Notes: generated by a model not told the origin, from the sequence alone. A stretch of 64,000 bases of DNA from Myroides profundi (GCF_000833025.1 NZ_CP010817.1:3782001-3846000); one strand, 5' to 3'. Shown: positions 8,944-17,923, numbered from the stretch's first letter. Program-made: numbers and translations.

Positions 8944-10107
8944 ATGACTATGACGATTCTACAAAAGATTGAAGAACACATCTTTCAGATACACAAAGAT
9001 ACACTATCACATCAATATACGTACCACAATTTTAACCATACAGTACGTGTTGTTAATGGTTTAGAAGAAATTTTAAATCATTTAACAGTAGATAGTCATA
9101 ATGCTAATTTATTGAGATATGCGGCATGGTTTCACGATATAGGTTATATTAATTCTTGGGAAGGACATGAAGAAAGAGGTGCGCAGATGGCACAAACTTA
9201 CTTATTAGAGAATGGAGTACCTCATGATGACGTATTAACCGTTATGCAATTAATACGTGCTACTAAGCTAGACTATGTACCAGATAATGACTTAGAGTGT
9301 ATTATTAAAGATGCAGACTTCGCACATTTCTCTGATGAGAACTATGTTGCGACTAGTAATCTTCTAAAGAAAGAAATAGAAAGTCTGTGTTCTAAAACAT
9401 TTACTAGACTAGAATGGTTAGAGCAGAATAGAGATGTAATGCTGTATAGACACCGTTATTACACCAACTATGCTCAACAAAATTGGCAACCTACTAAGCA
9501 AAAGAACCTGCTAGATGTACTGTCTAAAATAGATAAGATCAACTCTAACAAAAAGAAAAAAGAGAAGATAGAATCGAATAGAACAATCGATACTCTATTC
9601 AGAACTACTTTGCGTAACCATACTCAACTTAGTGCCATAGCAGATAGAAAGGCAAATATCTTATTATCTGTCAACGCGATTATTATCTCTATCTGTCTAT
9701 CGACATTAATACCTAAACTAGACAGTCCGAGTAATGCTCATTTGATTGTGCCTACATTTGTATTATTAATCTTTAGTGTAGCGACTATCATTTTTGCGAT
9801 ACAGTCTACAAGACCTAAATTAACATCAGGCAAATTCACTAAAGAACAGGTAGAAAACAGAGAAGTAAACTTATTATTCTTCGGTACTTTCCATCAAATG
9901 CCTTTTGAAGAATATGAAGAGTCACTAAGTGAAATCATGAAAGACAAACAATACCTACACCACGCCCTGACGAAGGACTTATATAGCCTAGGTATTGTCT
10001 TAAACAAGAAGTATAAGTTCTTGCGTATCACTTATGCTGTTTTCACATTAGGTATTATTCTATCTGTTATCACATTTACATTAGCGTTTAGAGGTATTGG
10101 TTTTTAA
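8944..10107 (+). CDS. HD-domain phosphohydrolase fused to a Pycsar-effector-type transmembrane domain
   Basis: The protein has 387 residues. The N-terminal half is an HD-type metal-dependent phosphohydrolase: His32 in YHNFNHT, His64-Asp65 in WFHDIGY and Asp123 in KDADFAHF supply the H...HD...D ligands. After a lysine-rich linker (about 195-205) the C-terminal half starts with RNHTQLSAIADRKANILLSVNAII, has two hydrophobic segments (~228-246 and ~253-268), a soluble insert, and a last membrane segment (~360-382). This second half fits the DUF5706/PycTM family that acts as membrane effector in Pycsar anti-phage defence. No nucleotide cyclase is beside it, so a housekeeping nucleotide-signalling role is as likely as defence. 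Its 3' end overlaps the convergent gene by 20 bases. Confidence 0.82.
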   Translation: MTMTILQKIEEHIFQIHKDTLSHQYTYHNFNHTVRVVNGLEEILNHLTVDSHNANLLRYAAWFHDIGYINSWEGHEERGAQMAQTYLLENGVPHDDVLTVMQLIRATKLDYVPDNDLECIIKDADFAHFSDENYVATSNLLKKEIESLCSKTFTRLEWLEQNRDVMLYRHRYYTNYAQQNWQPTKQKNLLDVLSKIDKINSNKKKKEKIESNRTIDTLFRTTLRNHTQLSAIADRKANILLSVNAIIISICLSTLIPKLDSPSNAHLIVPTFVLLIFSVATIIFAIQSTRPKLTSGKFTKEQVENREVNLLFFGTFHQMPFEEYEESLSEIMKDKQYLHHALTKDLYSLGIVLNKKYKFLRITYAVFTLGIILSVITFTLAFRGIGF

Positions 10108-12454
10108 GGTAATTATGCATCAGTGTATCATAATCTAATGATTCTATATCAAAGTCTAGATTCACACCTACACGTAGTCCTATAAGACCCGATACACTCT
10201 GCATATCTTCGATTAGGAACTGCTCTAGATTGTGATCTAGAAGACCTACCTTTTGACCAAACTCTATATAGCCTAGATATTCTTCTAAGTCATAAGTAGA
10301 CGCAAAGGCAATTGTAATCTTTTTGGGTTGTACGATGCGTTCAGTTGAATCTTTTATATTCGCTTTATCTAATCTCTTTTTGATAATCTCATATCGGGTA
10401 TTATATGCACCATCGATATCGAAACGCTTCTCGTCCATTCTGAACTGAATACCTAGAGAAGAATCATATACTAAGATTAGCACAGTCACATCCATCTTCA
10501 GTGGATCTTGTATATTATTGCGATAGTGCATACACATCTGCTCACACATCACTTGTAATTGCCACAAACGAAGATTGTGTAGATACGTAAAGTCAAAAGA
10601 CTTCATCGGACTGATAGAGCTACCTATATAAATATTGTGCTCTACCCCATCTGTCTTAAATCGCTCATAGTAATGAGGATAAACCTTCTGTACAGACTCT
10701 TGTCTCTGATCTAATAGATCTGTGAAGGTCTTATTCATCTTACCTACTTGAGTATCATATATCTTTCTATATCTATAATAGATCCCTAATTCTGGATCTA
10801 TATAAGAAAAGTACTCGTCTAATCTTGGTCTATAGAATAAGTGTTCGTCCTTTAATAAATAAGGGTGTACCTCATTCGTCACATAGTTCTGAATGCGTTG
10901 TTCTAACCCCGTTACGAAGTCCTCTTCTAAATGTCTCAAATACGCTTGTAACTTTAGAATATGCCTTTCTAAGATTAATGCATTCTCACTAAAAGTACAA
11001 TTGCGAAACACTGTGATTAGCTTCTCTAGTTGCTCTCTAAGATCGCCTAGAATAGCCTCGTTGCGCAGTGCTCCAGATCCTTTTATATCTATCTCTCCAT
11101 ATAAAGGATATACGTTCTGAAATGCGATAGGATTAATAAAATAATCTTTATCTGCTACACTATCGATATAGTTGCGTCGAGCTTCTTCTAAGAACTTCCA
11201 ATAAACACTAGGGTGTATCGTCGTAAACTCTCGTTGAATAATAGCCTCTACCTGATTAAGCATATCTGACTTCACTCGTTGGAAAGTCTCTGAAATAATC
11301 GGCATCAATGCATTTAGCTTCTGTGCATTCACACTATTCAGCACTCTAGGGTCTTCTGATACTATCTCGAAGACACCTTCTACACCACTGGACAACACTA
11401 CAGGGCTAAACAGTCCACTGCGTACCCCTTGTCTCTTAAGATGTAGACACATCTCGCACTCCTTATCGTTAGCTAATACTACATCTACGTCAGATATACT
11501 ATAATATCCTTTTTGATCAACTACAGTCGCATACGCCTTCTCAGATAAGAGAATAGAAGAGTTCTCCTCATCTAGTAAAAAACTAGGCATAGCCATCATC
11601 TCATTAGTCTCCTTCTGTATCAATGTATCTACTACTAAAGGAGTATACCCTATACGCAGATTAGGCACTCTGAATATAGAGCTGAATAGTTGCCCTAAGA
11701 TGGTACCTATTGGCTCGCGTTGCAACTCTGCTTTTAAGAAATTCTCTTTTAATAAAGACATCGCATTCTCTATCGTAGCATCTACTAGACTGATAATACC
11801 GAATCCTTTCAGCACCCAACTCTTCTGAGGAAATTTCTCTTTCCACAGTTCTAGATTATCAAAGTTATCTTCTAGTAGCTCGATATCTTCCTTAGTCAGC
11901 ATGACCGCATCTTCTGTAGGTACTACCTCTACAAAGTCTGCATTATACAGCACTCTATAATGATGGATAATTCCCTTAGCATCTGGCAAGTCTACAAACA
12001 GAGGACGAGTCAAATCAAATGTTGTCTTAAAATAATGGTTCATGATTATACAACAGCACGCTATATAATACTGCTGTTGGTTAAAATCTCTAATCTCAAT
12101 ATTATAGTTTCCACCACTCTCTTCGATAATCTTTCTAAACCTTCTACTGTGATTAAACATTAGCTTCTGCAGAGGCATTCCTACTGCCTTAATCTCATTA
12201 TCCGTCAAGGCTATCGGAAACAATATCTCTAGTAGCTCCCCTATCAATGCCTCGTGTTCTACTAATAGATCATAATCTTCTATAATCTGAAGTAAACACG
12301 GCACATCATTGATACGACCTAACAAGTCTCTAAAATACGTCTTCTTCATTTCATTCTTCTCAGGATCATCTATAAAAGCTTGCATAGCTTCCACCAGACG
12401 GTGAAAAGAAAATTTGATATCAAACGGGGTATAATCAAAAGTGGCGAGTCTCAT
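10088..12454 (-). CDS. Large cytoplasmic protein with a GAF-like region, function unknown
   Basis: The protein has 788 residues, no signal peptide and no membrane segment. I recognise it only as a Flavobacteria-type protein usually called GAF-domain-containing. The part at about 250-420 shows an alternating strand/helix pattern, including EMCLHLKRQGVRSGLFSPVVL and VFEIVSEDPRVLNSVN, that fits a GAF small-molecule-binding fold. The N-terminal 230 and C-terminal 350 residues look mostly helical and have no motif I can name. There is no output domain (no kinase, cyclase, GGDEF or HTH), so it may bind a ligand or a partner. It faces the HD-PycTM gene tail to tail with overlapping 3' ends. Start ATG at 12454 gives MRLATFDYTPFD. 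Confidence 0.62.
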   Translation of the reverse strand: MRLATFDYTPFDIKFSFHRLVEAMQAFIDDPEKNEMKKTYFRDLLGRINDVPCLLQIIEDYDLLVEHEALIGELLEILFPIALTDNEIKAVGMPLQKLMFNHSRRFRKIIEESGGNYNIEIRDFNQQQYYIACCCIIMNHYFKTTFDLTRPLFVDLPDAKGIIHHYRVLYNADFVEVVPTEDAVMLTKEDIELLEDNFDNLELWKEKFPQKSWVLKGFGIISLVDATIENAMSLLKENFLKAELQREPIGTILGQLFSSIFRVPNLRIGYTPLVVDTLIQKETNEMMAMPSFLLDEENSSILLSEKAYATVVDQKGYYSISDVDVVLANDKECEMCLHLKRQGVRSGLFSPVVLSSGVEGVFEIVSEDPRVLNSVNAQKLNALMPIISETFQRVKSDMLNQVEAIIQREFTTIHPSVYWKFLEEARRNYIDSVADKDYFINPIAFQNVYPLYGEIDIKGSGALRNEAILGDLREQLEKLITVFRNCTFSENALILERHILKLQAYLRHLEEDFVTGLEQRIQNYVTNEVHPYLLKDEHLFYRPRLDEYFSYIDPELGIYYRYRKIYDTQVGKMNKTFTDLLDQRQESVQKVYPHYYERFKTDGVEHNIYIGSSISPMKSFDFTYLHNLRLWQLQVMCEQMCMHYRNNIQDPLKMDVTVLILVYDSSLGIQFRMDEKRFDIDGAYNTRYEIIKKRLDKANIKDSTERIVQPKKITIAFASTYDLEEYLGYIEFGQKVGLLDHNLEQFLIEDMQSVSGLIGLRVGVNLDFDIESLDYDTLMHNYLKNQYL

Positions 12455-12580
12455 AATATGTTAGGTGCTTTAGGAGATAAAGATACGAAATTCTCACTTT
12501 GACATTGCACTTATCACATCCTCTAATTTTTCTATTTCACAACAATATCAAAACTAAAAACCTAAAAGCTAAAAAAATCG

Positions 12581-12588
12581 TACTTTTG
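12581..12588 (+). promoter_or_regulatory. Candidate -7 promoter element for dusB
   Basis: TACTTTTG matches the Bacteroidota -7 consensus TAnnTTTG and lies 21 bases before the ATG at 12610, giving a leader of about 15 bases. It therefore also argues against the longer start at 12499. Confidence 0.5.
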
Positions 12589-12609
12589 CCTCAAATTTCT
12601 AGAACGAAT

Positions 12610-13602
12610 ATGATTAAAATAGGCAATATAGAACTACCAGATCATCCATTGTTATTAGCTCCAATGGAGGATGTTAGTGATCCACCTTTTCGCCGTCTGT
12701 GTAAGACGCATGGTGCAGACCTAATGTACTCAGAGTTTATCTCTTCTGAAGGACTGATTAGGGATGCGATGAAGAGTAAAATGAAATTAGACATCTTTGA
12801 CTACGAACGCCCTGTAGGGATACAGATATTCGGTGGTGATGAAGAAGCGATGGCAGAATCTGCTCGAATCGTAGAGACTGTACAGCCAGATTTAGTTGAT
12901 ATTAACTTTGGTTGTCCTGTAAAGAAAGTGGTGTCTAAAGGAGCAGGTGCGGGTGTACTAAAGGATATTGACTTGATGATTCGCCTGACGAAGGCTGTAG
13001 TACAGAGTACTCACTTACCTGTGACAGTAAAGACACGTCTAGGATGGGATGAGGAGTCTATCAATATTGACGAAGTAGCAGAGCGCTTACAAGATGTAGG
13101 AGTTCAGGCATTGACTATACATGCACGTACTAGAGCACAGATGTATAAAGGTCATTCTGACTGGACACATATAGAGCGTATCAAGAATAACCCACGTATC
13201 CAGATTCCTATCTTCGGTAATGGAGATATAGACAGTCCACAGAAAGCCTTAGAGTACAAAGAGACTTTTGGATTAGACGGTATGATGATCGGTCGTGCTG
13301 CTATCGGATATCCTTGGATATTCAATGAGATCAAGCACTTTTTTAACACAGGAGAGATATTACCTCCTCCTACTATCAAGGATAGATTAGAAGCTGCTAA
13401 GAATCACTTGATTTGGTCTATGGAGTGGAAAGGAGAGCGATTAGGTATCGTAGAGATGAGACGTCACTACACTAACTACTTTAAAGGAATACACGGTTTT
13501 AAACCACATCGTTTAAAATTAGTGACTACTGATGACCCTATCGAGCTATTATCTCTATTCGATAGAATAGCAGAAGAATATAAAGATTACGTAATAGAGT
13601 AA
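12610..13602 (+). CDS. dusB: tRNA-dihydrouridine synthase, DusB-like
   Basis: This flavoenzyme reduces uridine in the D-loop of tRNA with NADPH. It has 330 residues on a TIM-barrel with FMN site. Seen: the N-terminal APMEDVSDPPFRRL, the catalytic-cysteine motif FGCPVKKVVSKGAG (Cys acts as general acid), the tRNA/FMN motif HARTRAQMYKG, GNGDI and IGRAAIGYPWIF. The ORF is open back to 12499, but those 37 residues are not family-like and lie over the candidate promoter; MIKIGNIELPDHPL from 12610 fits. The gene stands alone and ends in a strong terminator. The DusB subgroup is the usual assignment for this Bacteroidota form; the exact target uridine is not visible. Confidence 0.93.
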   Translation: MIKIGNIELPDHPLLLAPMEDVSDPPFRRLCKTHGADLMYSEFISSEGLIRDAMKSKMKLDIFDYERPVGIQIFGGDEEAMAESARIVETVQPDLVDINFGCPVKKVVSKGAGAGVLKDIDLMIRLTKAVVQSTHLPVTVKTRLGWDEESINIDEVAERLQDVGVQALTIHARTRAQMYKGHSDWTHIERIKNNPRIQIPIFGNGDIDSPQKALEYKETFGLDGMMIGRAAIGYPWIFNEIKHFFNTGEILPPPTIKDRLEAAKNHLIWSMEWKGERLGIVEMRRHYTNYFKGIHGFKPHRLKLVTTDDPIELLSLFDRIAEEYKDYVIE

Positions 13603-13614
13603 AATCATACACAT

Positions 13615-13646
13615 AAAAAAACCACCTAATAATAGGTGGTTTTTTC
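13615..13646 (+). terminator. Intrinsic terminator of dusB
   Basis: A 9-bp stem AACCACCTA / TAGGTGGTT with an ATAA loop, followed by T6, starts 13 bases after the stop codon. The A-run on the left would allow weak function on the other strand too. Confidence 0.85.
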
Positions 13647-13821
13647 TCTTTTTCAAAACAATTTCTATACTGTAATCTCTGATTCACAGACTTACTAAAT
13701 GAAATTATTTACATAATTACTAGCGCATAATTATGTTATCACTAACTAGACCAAAATGTTCTCTGAAGTGAACTATTTTTATTGGTTTCTATCTATAAAC
13801 GCATTTCTTGTTCCGTTAGTA

Positions 13822-14409
13822 TTACGCTGCTGGAAAAATACCATATTTAAACAGCTGAAACCATCTATCTACATATTCACTGTTAAAGTCTAGCACCTTC
13901 ATCACTTCTCTACTAAACTCTGTAGCTCCTATACCACTAGCTGTTACTACATTTTGATCTCTTACCACGAGCTGATCTACATAGTTCTTCTCTCCGTGAT
14001 AAGTAGGTACTAATCCTTTCATATAGAACAAGGCATTACTCGTATGCTTCACGTAGTCAAGCATACCTTTCTGAGCTAAATAAAGCGTAGCTCCACAAAT
14101 AGCAGCTATTGGTAACTGGTATTTATAAATCCCATAAACTACCCTATCAATAGCATTAAAGTTATTTGTACTCTTTTCCCACATCTCTCCTCCTGGCAGT
14201 ATTAAAAGTTTCAGTGTAGAGATGTCTATATCCTCTAGACTACAGTCTACCTTAACCTTTAACCCTCCTACCGAAGTAACATCAGCACCTGTATCAGAGA
14301 CAGTTAATACCTGGTATCGACTATCTTGTATTAATTCAGGCATCAGATATCCAATCTCCCAATCTGAATACCCATCAAATAAGTAAATGTAAATATGATT
14401 TGCTTCCAT
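13822..14409 (-). CDS. DJ-1/PfpI family protein (class I glutamine-amidotransferase-like fold)
   Basis: A 195-residue cytoplasmic protein with the flavodoxin-like fold of the DJ-1/PfpI superfamily. The nucleophile-elbow cysteine lies in AAICGATLYLA and the upstream acidic partner in LFDGYSDWEIGY. KLLILPGGEMWE is the strand before the elbow. Members act as chaperones, deglycases, proteases or amidotransferase-like enzymes, and sequence alone does not tell which. The start at 14409 (MEANHIYIYLFDG) is chosen over 14448, whose first 13 residues are lysine-rich and not family-like. Transcribed separately from the neighbouring mechanosensitive channel, which ends in its own terminator. Confidence 0.82.
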   Translation of the reverse strand: MEANHIYIYLFDGYSDWEIGYLMPELIQDSRYQVLTVSDTGADVTSVGGLKVKVDCSLEDIDISTLKLLILPGGEMWEKSTNNFNAIDRVVYGIYKYQLPIAAICGATLYLAQKGMLDYVKHTSNALFYMKGLVPTYHGEKNYVDQLVVRDQNVVTASGIGATEFSREVMKVLDFNSEYVDRWFQLFKYGIFPAA

Positions 14410-14483
14410 CTTCTTCTTTTTCTCAAAGATATAGCAATATTGTATCAACTTAAATAAAACAGTCGCTACAAATCATAGCAAAA

Positions 14484-14513
14484 AAAACTCCTTTCGATTT
14501 GAAAGGAGTTTTC
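14484..14513 (-). terminator. Intrinsic terminator after the MscS-type channel gene
   Basis: On the minus strand AACTCCTTTC / GAAAGGAGTT forms a 10-bp stem around AAATC, followed by a T8 run. It lies about 13 bases past the stop at 14526. Confidence 0.82.
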
Positions 14514-14525
14514 TACTATTCTTAT

Positions 14526-15356
14526 TTATTTTATTTCTTTATCTGAGATAACATGTATATCTCTCTGTGGAAATGGAATCTCGATATTAGCATCATCTAA
14601 AGCATTCTTCACTATCTGCTGAATCACGAATACTGTATCCCAGTAATTAGCTTTATCCATCCATACACGTACATTTAAGTTCACAGAGCTATCTGCTAAA
14701 CTGTTCACAAAAATGATTGGCTTCGGATCTTGCTTCACCTCTTTATGCTTCGCTAATGCTTCTTGGATTACATTCTGTGCTGTCTTAATATTAGTATCAT
14801 ATGAGATACCAACTACGAAGTCATATCTACGTGCTGTAATATCTGTATAGTTCGTAATCACTGAGTTTGCTAACGGTCCATTAGGACAATATAACTTTAA
14901 TCCTGTAGCCCCTGTTATCGTCGTATATAATAAATCTATCTTTTCTACAGTACCTTCTACTCCTCCTGTGTTAGAGATATACTCTCCTACCTTAAAAGGT
15001 TTAAACAGTAAAATCAATACTCCTCCTGCGAAGTTAGATAAACTCCCCTGAAGTGCTAAACCAATAGCTAAACCTGTTGACGCAAAAACTGCTGTAAGAC
15101 TCATTGACTTAAAGCCCATAATAGAAGCTACAATCACAATCAACACTATATATAGAGCAATTCGAATCATACTTAGCAAAAATCCTTTCAGCGATTTATC
15201 TAAATCTCTTTTATCGAATCTTTTACCAATTATTTTTAGAATTAACTTAACTATATATATCCCTCCTAATAACACAACTAACCCTAGGGCATATCTAGGA
15301 AGTGATAATAATATACTCTCTAAAAAGTTCTCTAAACTACTTACAATCTTTTCCAT
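14526..15356 (-). CDS. Small-conductance mechanosensitive channel (MscS family)
   Basis: A 276-residue inner-membrane channel that opens under membrane tension to release solutes during osmotic downshock. Hydrophobic segments lie at about 15-40, 60-82 and 88-110. The last is the pore-lining helix, with the Gly/Ala-rich pattern GLAIGLALQGSLSNFAGGVLILLFKPF and then VGEYI. A beta domain (EGTVEKIDLLYTTI) and the cytoplasmic alpha/beta domain follow (GISYDTNIKTAQNVIQEAL). It has the short form typical of E. coli MscS. It starts 20 bases downstream of the secreted C1 peptidase stop, so the two may share a transcript, though no functional link is evident. Confidence 0.92.
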   Translation of the reverse strand: MEKIVSSLENFLESILLSLPRYALGLVVLLGGIYIVKLILKIIGKRFDKRDLDKSLKGFLLSMIRIALYIVLIVIVASIMGFKSMSLTAVFASTGLAIGLALQGSLSNFAGGVLILLFKPFKVGEYISNTGGVEGTVEKIDLLYTTITGATGLKLYCPNGPLANSVITNYTDITARRYDFVVGISYDTNIKTAQNVIQEALAKHKEVKQDPKPIIFVNSLADSSVNLNVRVWMDKANYWDTVFVIQQIVKNALDDANIEIPFPQRDIHVISDKEIK

Positions 15357-15376
15357 AACAATTTTTTAATTTTTAT

Positions 15377-16576
15377 TTACAATTTCATTTTCTTAGCTAT
15401 TCCTTTTGGGATACCATCTTTATGGATCATGATATCCGTCGTTTTATACTTCACGAACTCTTTACTCATATACATATATCCTTTATAGTCATTCGTAGTT
15501 CCCCAAGAGTTCTTGATGATATAGTACTCTCTACCTTTCTGATCTTTAGAGATACCTACGATGTGCATCCCGTGATCATCTGTAGTCGTATAGTTATCGA
15601 ATGCCTCTTGACGCATCTCAGGAGTTACTTTTCTCTCTGGTTTTGGCCCGTTAAACATTTCTTCTTTCTCTTCAGCAGACATATCTTCCCAATCCTTCTC
15701 AGGAACGAAAGCTACACCATTCTTCCAGCTAAAGTATTTCTCACTCACGTCACCAGCCCATGCTACAGTGAATCCGTTATTAACAGCGTGATCGATGATC
15801 TCTGTTAGCTCGTTCATCTGTACATTATACACTTGATTAAAAGCCCAGTTATCTGGTACTAGTAATACGAACTTCTCATACATAGGGTAGTTTAGGTCTG
15901 ATCCTATCTCTACATAATCATCAGCGTTGATCCCTACTACATCTTTCGCAAAGCTCTGTGGAGTATACTTTTTACCTTCCCATGTAAACTCCTTAGGAGC
16001 CTCTCCTAAATAAGCATCGATAGCAGCAGTATACGCTTTCTCCCAGTTCGGAGTTAATTTTCTATTTGGGTTAGAGACTACTGCTTTTAAGATACCTTCT
16101 TGTACCGCAGCCATCTCTCCAAATTTATTAGTAGTCGTACCATAGTTCAGACCATCATATACAGACTGAGGTACTGCTCCATACATTCTATACATATTCA
16201 TCACATCGTGGAACGCACCACCATCTCCTAGTGTTACAGCACCATGCATTCTTACATACATTTTCCCTTTTTCGATATATGCATTACGAGCAGAGAATAT
16301 TTGAGAAATCTCTACAGGACGTTTTCCCATTCTCATCATTTCTGACTCGATAAATGAGTTCGCTGAGTAAGACCAACATGTCCCAGAAGAACCTTGATTT
16401 TTCACAGAAGTGTTTTCAATATTCACAACATCTGTAAACGTGTAAAGCTCTTTACTCTTTGCACTTGCATTTAATTTTAATGAGTTTACTAAATTATCCT
16501 GAGCTACAGTAGTAACAGAATATCCAGCCGACAGCACAAGGGCTAAAACCCATGCTTTTAATTGATTTTTATACAT
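15377..16576 (-). CDS. Secreted C1-family (papain/bleomycin-hydrolase-like) cysteine peptidase
   Basis: A 399-residue protein with a signal peptide (cleavage likely after VTTVAQ, about residue 26), so the mature enzyme is periplasmic or exported. The active site is readable: oxyanion Gln61 and Cys67 in KNQGSSGTCWSYS, the catalytic His in DDHGMHIVGI and Asn in IIKNSWGT. This layout, with a ~270-residue insert between Cys and His, is that of peptidase C1B (aminopeptidase C/bleomycin hydrolase), but unlike the cytosolic enzymes this one is exported, as is common in Bacteroidota. Upstream is a 505-base intergenic stretch; downstream is the MscS gene in the same direction. Confidence 0.9.
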   Translation of the reverse strand: MYKNQLKAWVLALVLSAGYSVTTVAQDNLVNSLKLNASAKSKELYTFTDVVNIENTSVKNQGSSGTCWSYSANSFIESEMMRMGKRPVEISQIFSARNAYIEKGKMYVRMHGAVTLGDGGAFHDVMNMYRMYGAVPQSVYDGLNYGTTTNKFGEMAAVQEGILKAVVSNPNRKLTPNWEKAYTAAIDAYLGEAPKEFTWEGKKYTPQSFAKDVVGINADDYVEIGSDLNYPMYEKFVLLVPDNWAFNQVYNVQMNELTEIIDHAVNNGFTVAWAGDVSEKYFSWKNGVAFVPEKDWEDMSAEEKEEMFNGPKPERKVTPEMRQEAFDNYTTTDDHGMHIVGISKDQKGREYYIIKNSWGTTNDYKGYMYMSKEFVKYKTTDIMIHKDGIPKGIAKKMKL

Positions 16577-16813
16577 ATCGTTAGGTTTGTTAGAATCGTA
16601 AAGATAAAAAAAGTGATTTAAACAGCCTTACCTTATAGCACAAAACTACATTTCTTTAGCGCTACTGCACAAAATCCATTAATTAACTGCTTTATTCTCA
16701 AACTGCATTTTCCTTTCATTCCCCCTTAACTCATCATTATTATACGACACTATTGCACCATTCTAAATTGAACTATAGTTGCTGTGATAGTAATATGTTC
16801 CCAATGTGATCGG

Positions 16814-16884
16814 GTAGTGATAGGCTATTTTTGGTACTTTTAAGCCGACCAAATGCCTATCACTAGCCGACCACAAGCCGACCA
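16814..16884. repeat. Inverted repeat plus three AGCCGACCA direct repeats
   Basis: The 11-bp arms TAGTGATAGGC / GCCTATCACTA are separated by 30 bases. AGCCGACCA occurs three times, once inside the loop and twice after the right arm. A hairpin with the same AGTGATAG/CTATCACT core recurs at 29253-29287. Confidence 0.5.
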
Positions 16885-16986
16885 CCCCTAAAAAAGTGGT
16901 AAAAAACACCCTACATACATTCTTTGATTAACCTATATAAGAAAGGTAAATATCACTATCTTAAACGAAAAGTCGTATAATAAAAA

Positions 16987-17018
16987 AACAGTGTATCTAT
17001 ATTCTAGAATACACTGTC
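16987..17018 (-). terminator. Intrinsic terminator of the lipoprotein gene at 17082
   Basis: On the minus strand ACAGTGTATTCTA pairs with TAGATACACTGT (one bulge) and is followed by T7. It starts about 60 bases past the stop codon. A near-copy of this hairpin ends the S9 peptidase gene at 18081-18112. Confidence 0.75.
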
Positions 17019-17081
17019 TTAACATACTAACTGAATAGTATAAGGGCTCTTTTCAATTAATAGAAAGAGTACATCTATTTT

Positions 17082-17897
17082 TTACTTCGAATAAGTATAA
17101 GTAGTTACAACTTCTATGTCAAAAGGGGTCCAGTTCGAAACATATTTACCATCAACGTAATCATAGAAATCCATTTGTCTAGTTCCTTTTAAAATTGTTT
17201 TAGTAGGATAATTACTCTCATCATAAGAGTAAGTTATTTTTAAGTCATCCAGTACAATTCCATCTTTATTCGTATAAGTATAAGCAATAGGATTGTTATT
17301 AGGCAACAATTCTTTAGCCATTTTTAACTCTGCTGGTACGCTTGGACTAGCAAGATTTAATTCAACACCATCTAATAAATCAATAACTCCTGCAGCTCTT
17401 AATGTATGGAATCCATAGAAAGGCTTATCATCATAAGTAATTCTAATTACATACTCTTCCATCTTCTCATTATAAACAAGGATTTCAGATGGATTCTTTT
17501 TATTGTCATACTTAAGTACTTTACCATATTTATAAGCCGAGTTTTGGTATAGCAATAAATCTTTTATCAATATCACCTCTTTAGGAGTAGTGATTTTCTC
17601 TACTTTCTTATTACTACCATATGCTATATCTCCTTTACTGTTTTCAAAGATGCTACCATCCTCATCACGTTCAATATATTCAATAGAAGTAAGCTTACCA
17701 TCTTCTGCATAACTCAGGTTAAACGTTTTGTCTTCTTCCTTATCTCCATCTTCATAAACAACTACATCTATCTTCTCGATGTTCTTAATGACTTTATTAG
17801 GTTCTGTTGTGGTAGGTGTACTATTATCATCAGAACTACATGATGATACTCCAACAAATGCAAGTGCTGCTAAAGCACTAAAAATAATCTTTTTCAT
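17082..17897 (-). CDS. Lipoprotein of unknown function with repeated YSYDE-type beta segments
   Basis: A 271-residue lipoprotein: MKKIIFSALAALAFVGVSSCSSDDNS has a lipobox SSSC followed by SDD, which in Flavobacteria often marks export to the outer membrane surface. The start at 17897 is chosen over 17918 because it begins the signal peptide. The mature part repeats strands of the kind FNLSYAEDGKLTSIEYIE, KITYSYDES and VTTYTYSK, which recall the DUF4595/RHS-like beta sheets seen in Bacteroidota lipoproteins. No active site is visible. The gene is monocistronic, with a candidate -7 element at 17916-17923 and its own terminator. Function unknown. Confidence 0.7.
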   Translation of the reverse strand: MKKIIFSALAALAFVGVSSCSSDDNSTPTTTEPNKVIKNIEKIDVVVYEDGDKEEDKTFNLSYAEDGKLTSIEYIERDEDGSIFENSKGDIAYGSNKKVEKITTPKEVILIKDLLLYQNSAYKYGKVLKYDNKKNPSEILVYNEKMEEYVIRITYDDKPFYGFHTLRAAGVIDLLDGVELNLASPSVPAELKMAKELLPNNNPIAYTYTNKDGIVLDDLKITYSYDESNYPTKTILKGTRQMDFYDYVDGKYVSNWTPFDIEVVTTYTYSK

Positions 17898-17915
17898 AGC
17901 TATTTTATTTTTATG

Positions 17916-17923
17916 CAAATTTA
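17916..17923 (-). promoter_or_regulatory. Candidate -7 promoter element for the 17082 lipoprotein
   Basis: The minus strand reads TAAATTTG (TAnnTTTG). It lies 18 bases upstream of the start at 17897, so an ATG at 17918 would be inside the promoter. Confidence 0.45.

Larger units (their letters stand above)
16577..17081. other. 505-base intergenic region with GC-rich repeat patch
   Basis: No ORF of note. Most of it is AT-rich. Bases ~16811-16884 are clearly richer in GC and contain an inverted repeat (TAGTGATAGGC at 16814-16824 against GCCTATCACTA at 16855-16865) and three direct copies of AGCCGACCA (starting at 16843, 16865 and 16876). This looks like a decayed repeat element. The right end holds the terminator of the next gene. 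Confidence 0.5.

Noticed and set aside
8944..10107. Complete Pycsar anti-phage operon
   Set aside because: No pyrimidine cyclase gene lies in the window, so only the effector-type domain can be claimed.
15422..15808. 128-codon open frame on + opposite the C1 peptidase
   Set aside because: It runs antisense through the catalytic His/Asn region of a complete peptidase; composition is random-like.
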